A stretch of 64,000 nt of DNA from Acidaminococcus fermentans (GTDB lineage: Bacteria; Bacillota; Negativicutes; Acidaminococcales; Acidaminococcaceae), in assembly GCF_009696675.1 (NCBI RefSeq), contig NZ_VULN01000003.1:1-64000 (forward strand). Direction: 5' to 3'. Positions 62,701-64,000 of this stretch are shown here, in pieces (the stretch's first letter is position 1; the number at the start of each line of letters is the position of its first letter). The position numbers and the translations under genes are program-made. A model generated the notes under the pieces. The model had not been told where the DNA came from, made no database searches, and was given only the letters and a program-made list of their open reading frames with translations.

Positions 62701-63159
62701 GTGACAGAGCTCCGGGAAAAACTGGGGTTGCCGGGAATGCGGATCCTCCAGTTCCACAGCCGGACCCGTGAGGACGGAATCAGGGATTTTGCCACGGAAC
62801 CCGGGTGCCTGGCCTATACCGGAACCCATGACAACAACACCCTGGTGGGGTGGCTCCAGGAAGACCTGGAGGAGGATGACTTCCAGAAAATCTGGGCCAT
62901 GGTAATGCCCCGGGAAGCCGGAGTGTCGGACCGGAAGCGGGCTGCAGAACTGGTGGAGCCCCTGATCCGGTATCTGTACAGCCGGAACGCCCGCTGGACC
63001 ATCGTCCCTGCCCAGGACCTGCTGGCCCTTCCGGGAAAATACCGGATGAACACCCCGGGCACCCCCACCGGGAACTGGCAGTGGAAGCTGGAAAAAGGCC
63101 AGCTGACAGAGAAACTGGCAGAGCGGCTGAGGAAGATGGTAAAGGAATGGGCCCGCTGA
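59788..63159 (+). CDS. Fused GH13 alpha-amylase/neopullulanase-like enzyme and 4-alpha-glucanotransferase
   Basis: A 1123-residue fusion. The N-terminal part (about 1-650) is a CBM34-like plus GH13 enzyme with VVYQIFPDRF, the nucleophile Asp in GWRLDVADEL, acid Glu in IGEVWEDA and LLGSHDVERL. The C-terminal part (about 675-1123) is a GH77 amylomaltase with GVLLHPTSLPG, the nucleophile Asp in WVRIDHFRGF, VAEDLGII, and YTGTHDNNTLVGW. Together they can hydrolyse branches or short glucans and disproportionate maltodextrins, completing the glycogen operon. GTG 59788 has AAAAGGA 9 bases upstream. The two halves join near residue 670. Confidence 0.94.
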   Translation: MEITAYHDSHQTACRFPFGAVPGGTAVTLHLVVQGRGTEAVFLRLWEQEREILLPMDCTEKEQEAPERAEARQPGEEPEVRSRRYGITFTVPERGCLVWYYFLIRQGEETCWYGNNEAQQGGMGQLWDREPPSFQITVYDRDSVTPAWLKQAVVYQIFPDRFCRGKVPADRFQGKPGALIHSAWEGNPCYVKDKEGQVAYYDFYGGTLEGILEKLPYLEKLGVNCLYLNPIFQARSNHRYDTGDYKAIDPFLGSEETFRILCREARHHGMRILLDGVFSHTGADSRYFNRAGTYKGLGAWQGSASPYYKWYHFREYPEDYGCWWGDRSLPEVTETEPSYLDFIIRDKDSVLHHWLNAGISGWRLDVADELPDGFLTCFYQELKAKEPEAALIGEVWEDASNKESYGIQRQYLSGGKLDSVMNYVLRNLMLDFALGKTDAQGADRRYWQQVENYPRENLYAMLNLLGSHDVERLRTLLEARYEPKKARALNGLLRAWQMTLPGAPAVYYGDEAGLTGGRDPENRKPFPWGKEDKQLEGCCRSLIQLRRSHTALSTGRFQTFRAQGDGYVYGRFLEGGRDVFGQPGENGVFVIALNRGDQPLQAEVDTEGLAYGELEPVWNLGDWLEATQTERKPVLVTGGSFVLELPPWSAVVYRCREKAPEKAPGRPVERGAGVLLHPTSLPGENGREILASALRFLDFLQAAGQKIWQILPLNPPGLGDSPYLSQSAFGGQEALFAGAFPLPRKEDPEFAVYCRKNRYWLEDYALFRALQGRFPGQSWQTWPEELKNREPEALEKARRELADQMTRAAGGQFVFWKAWQQIRRAARDRGITLLGDMPLFVAPDSADVWAHRELFQLDGDGYPTEVAGVPPDYFSRTGQVWGNPLYNWQAMEKENWRWWQERFQVLATEADWVRIDHFRGFAAVWGVKAGAQDAREGRWIPGPGAALFEAVEQAVPDLGFVAEDLGIITRDVTELREKLGLPGMRILQFHSRTREDGIRDFATEPGCLAYTGTHDNNTLVGWLQEDLEEDDFQKIWAMVMPREAGVSDRKRAAELVEPLIRYLYSRNARWTIVPAQDLLALPGKYRMNTPGTPTGNWQWKLEKGQLTEKLAERLRKMVKEWAR

Positions 63160-63172
63160 GGCGGGCCCATTC
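63145..63172. terminator. Palindromic hairpin over the stop of the glycogen operon
   Basis: GAATGGGCCCGC-TGAG-GCGGGCCCATTC, a perfect 12-bp stem whose loop carries the stop codon of the fusion gene. No T-run, so it may stall or protect the mRNA end rather than terminate alone. Confidence 0.6.
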
Positions 63173-63190
63173 TGTCAACAGACAGCTGAC

Positions 63191-63222
63191 AAAAAAACCA
63201 CCCCCGAAGGGGTGGCTTTTTT
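63191..63222. terminator. Bidirectional terminator between glycogen operon and carrier
   Basis: AAAAAACCACCCC / GGGGTGGCTTTTTT with GAA-type loop; A- and T-tracts serve both convergent genes. Confidence 0.85.
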
Positions 63223-63231
63223 GTATGAATC

Positions 63232-64000
63232 TTACAGATGGAACAGACCCAGCATCAGGCCGCAGGCCAGGGAGATCCAGGACAGAACCCACAGGCGGGG
63301 AGCACAGAAGGTGAGCAGTTCTTTGATGGAGATGCCAGCCAGGCCGCAGGCCAGGAAGGTGGTGGCAGCGTGAGGAGTAACCATAACGCCGTAGTTCTTC
63401 CCGATCAGCATGGCCATAGCCATGTTGTGAGGATCAACGCCGAACTGCTGGCCAACGCCGATGGCCAGAGGCAGCAGGCCGAAGAAGTAGGAGTCGGTAC
63501 CCAGCATCATGCCGATGGGTACGGCGAAGAATCCGAACACATCCTGCAGATGGGGCCCCAGAGCTGCGGGAACAATGGCAATCAGCATCTGGGCCATAGC
63601 CTTCATCATGCCGGTCTTGGAGAGAACCCCCAGGAACACACCGGATGCCAAGAGGATCATGGGCATGGTCAGAGCGGTGGCAGCGTGCATCTTAATGGCA
63701 CGAGCCTGGTCTTTGGCGGAATGGAAGTTGGCAACCAGGGCCACGGCCAGACCGAACATGAAAGCACCGTACAGAGGAATCTTGGTGAAGCACAAGAGGC
63801 CGATAACGAACAGGGTCAGGATGCCGTTGAACCAGATCATCTTGGGACGGCGCATGAATTCAGCATCTTCAGCGGACAGGTCATCGTCAGCGGATTTGTC
63901 TTCGTCGTCGTCAGACAGCTGAGCCGCTTTGCCGGTAGGATTCAGACCAGCTCCACGGCGTTTTTCCATAACCCCCATGTAAGCGGCGAATACCAGCAGG
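63232..64000 (-). CDS. CitMHS-type citrate/organic-acid transporter, C-terminal part
   Basis: The minus-strand frame runs open to the window edge (first codons visible LLVFAAYMGVMEKRR), so only the C-terminal ~255 residues are present. After a cytosolic acidic loop (SDDDEDKSADDDLSAEDAEF in part, about 20-45 residues from the visible start) come several membrane helices with LLASGVFLGVLSKTGMM, VFGFFAVPIGMMLGTDSYFFG, NYGVMVTPHAATTFLACGL and a short C-terminus. This pattern fits CitMHS metal-citrate symporters, which share the IT-superfamily fold. A second organic-acid carrier would suit an Acidaminococcus-like fermenter. The substrate is inferred. Confidence 0.85.
   Translation of the reverse strand, partial: LLVFAAYMGVMEKRRGAGLNPTGKAAQLSDDDEDKSADDDLSAEDAEFMRRPKMIWFNGILTLFVIGLLCFTKIPLYGAFMFGLAVALVANFHSAKDQARAIKMHAATALTMPMILLASGVFLGVLSKTGMMKAMAQMLIAIVPAALGPHLQDVFGFFAVPIGMMLGTDSYFFGLLPLAIGVGQQFGVDPHNMAMAMLIGKNYGVMVTPHAATTFLACGLAGISIKELLTFCAPRLWVLSWISLACGLMLGLFHL

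Noticed and set aside
63145-63190. Additional heptamer array after the glycogen operon
   Set aside because: GTCAACA...GCTGAC-like words occur but do not keep period 7 over two or more units.

Overview
The window reads as a chromosome segment of a strict anaerobe of the Negativicutes, most like Acidaminococcus. This is inferred from gene content, not from a search. Gram-positive-type features (valS T-box, CGAAC..GTTY SOS box on recA, RNase Y, EcfA1-EcfA2-EcfT, GlgC/GlgD pair) sit beside an outer-membrane toolkit (two TonB-dependent receptors, ExbB-ExbD-TonB). Coding sequence is GC-rich and intergenic DNA is AT-rich. Hybrid-cluster protein, a glutamate/dicarboxylate-type symporter and a citrate-family carrier suit an amino-acid or organic-acid fermenter.

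Layout. 1-660: edge of an IS3-type element, a repeat and terminator, and otherwise empty DNA. 663-5777: AbgT transporter, then the overlapping ecfA1-ecfA2-ecfT-truA operon. 5940-7862: orphan TonB-dependent receptor. 8010-12563: riboflavin operon ribD-ribE-ribBA-ribH under an FMN riboswitch with a visible attenuator, ending in hslO. 12560-15968: SOS-controlled recA-recX, then rny. 16018-20861: ECF S-component, HD protein, udp-deoB, an exported protein and a ZIP transporter. 20885-25321: hcp with a CRP/FNR-like palindrome, a tiny Cys-rich protein, DUF488, and two minus-strand genes (alpha/beta hydrolase, symporter). 25458-29164: a probable BirA-controlled operon with a hot-dog/MaoC-like ORF, bioY, a thiolase-like protein and an acyl-CoA-ligase-like protein. 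29249-35615: exported beta-helix, SYLF, DUF3298-like and lipase proteins with trmO, an amidohydrolase and a YhcH protein. 35642-40131: ABC-ATPase remnant, exbB-exbD-tonB, a receptor and a flavodoxin remnant. 40238-40771: six tRNAs (Asn, Glu, Val, Pro, Gly, Arg). 41141-50708: NiaR-like regulator, DUF805 protein, MoxR/VWA pair, T-box-valS-folC and an O-antigen-ligase-like protein. 50743-51115: an 83-bp tandem repeat inside a long inverted repeat. 51343-63159: full glycogen operon glgC-glgD-glgP-glgB-glgA and a GH13-GH77 fusion. 63232-end: citrate-type carrier, cut by the window edge.

Translational coupling is common: ATGA overlaps or 8-16-nt overlaps link ecfA1-ecfA2-ecfT-truA, ribBA-ribH, recA-recX, udp-deoB-exported protein, and exbB-exbD-tonB. 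The glycogen operon encodes synthesis, branching, phosphorolysis and debranching/glucan transfer.

The least ordinary signals are: a period-7 degenerate tandem repeat at about twelve noncoding loci, four of them joined to a CCTTCGGC core and a palindrome; the BirA-type operator over a bioY/acyl-CoA gene set whose thiolase has lost one catalytic Cys; an apparent AUU start for glgP; a histone-H1-like tail on GlgA; and the 83-bp structured repeat array.
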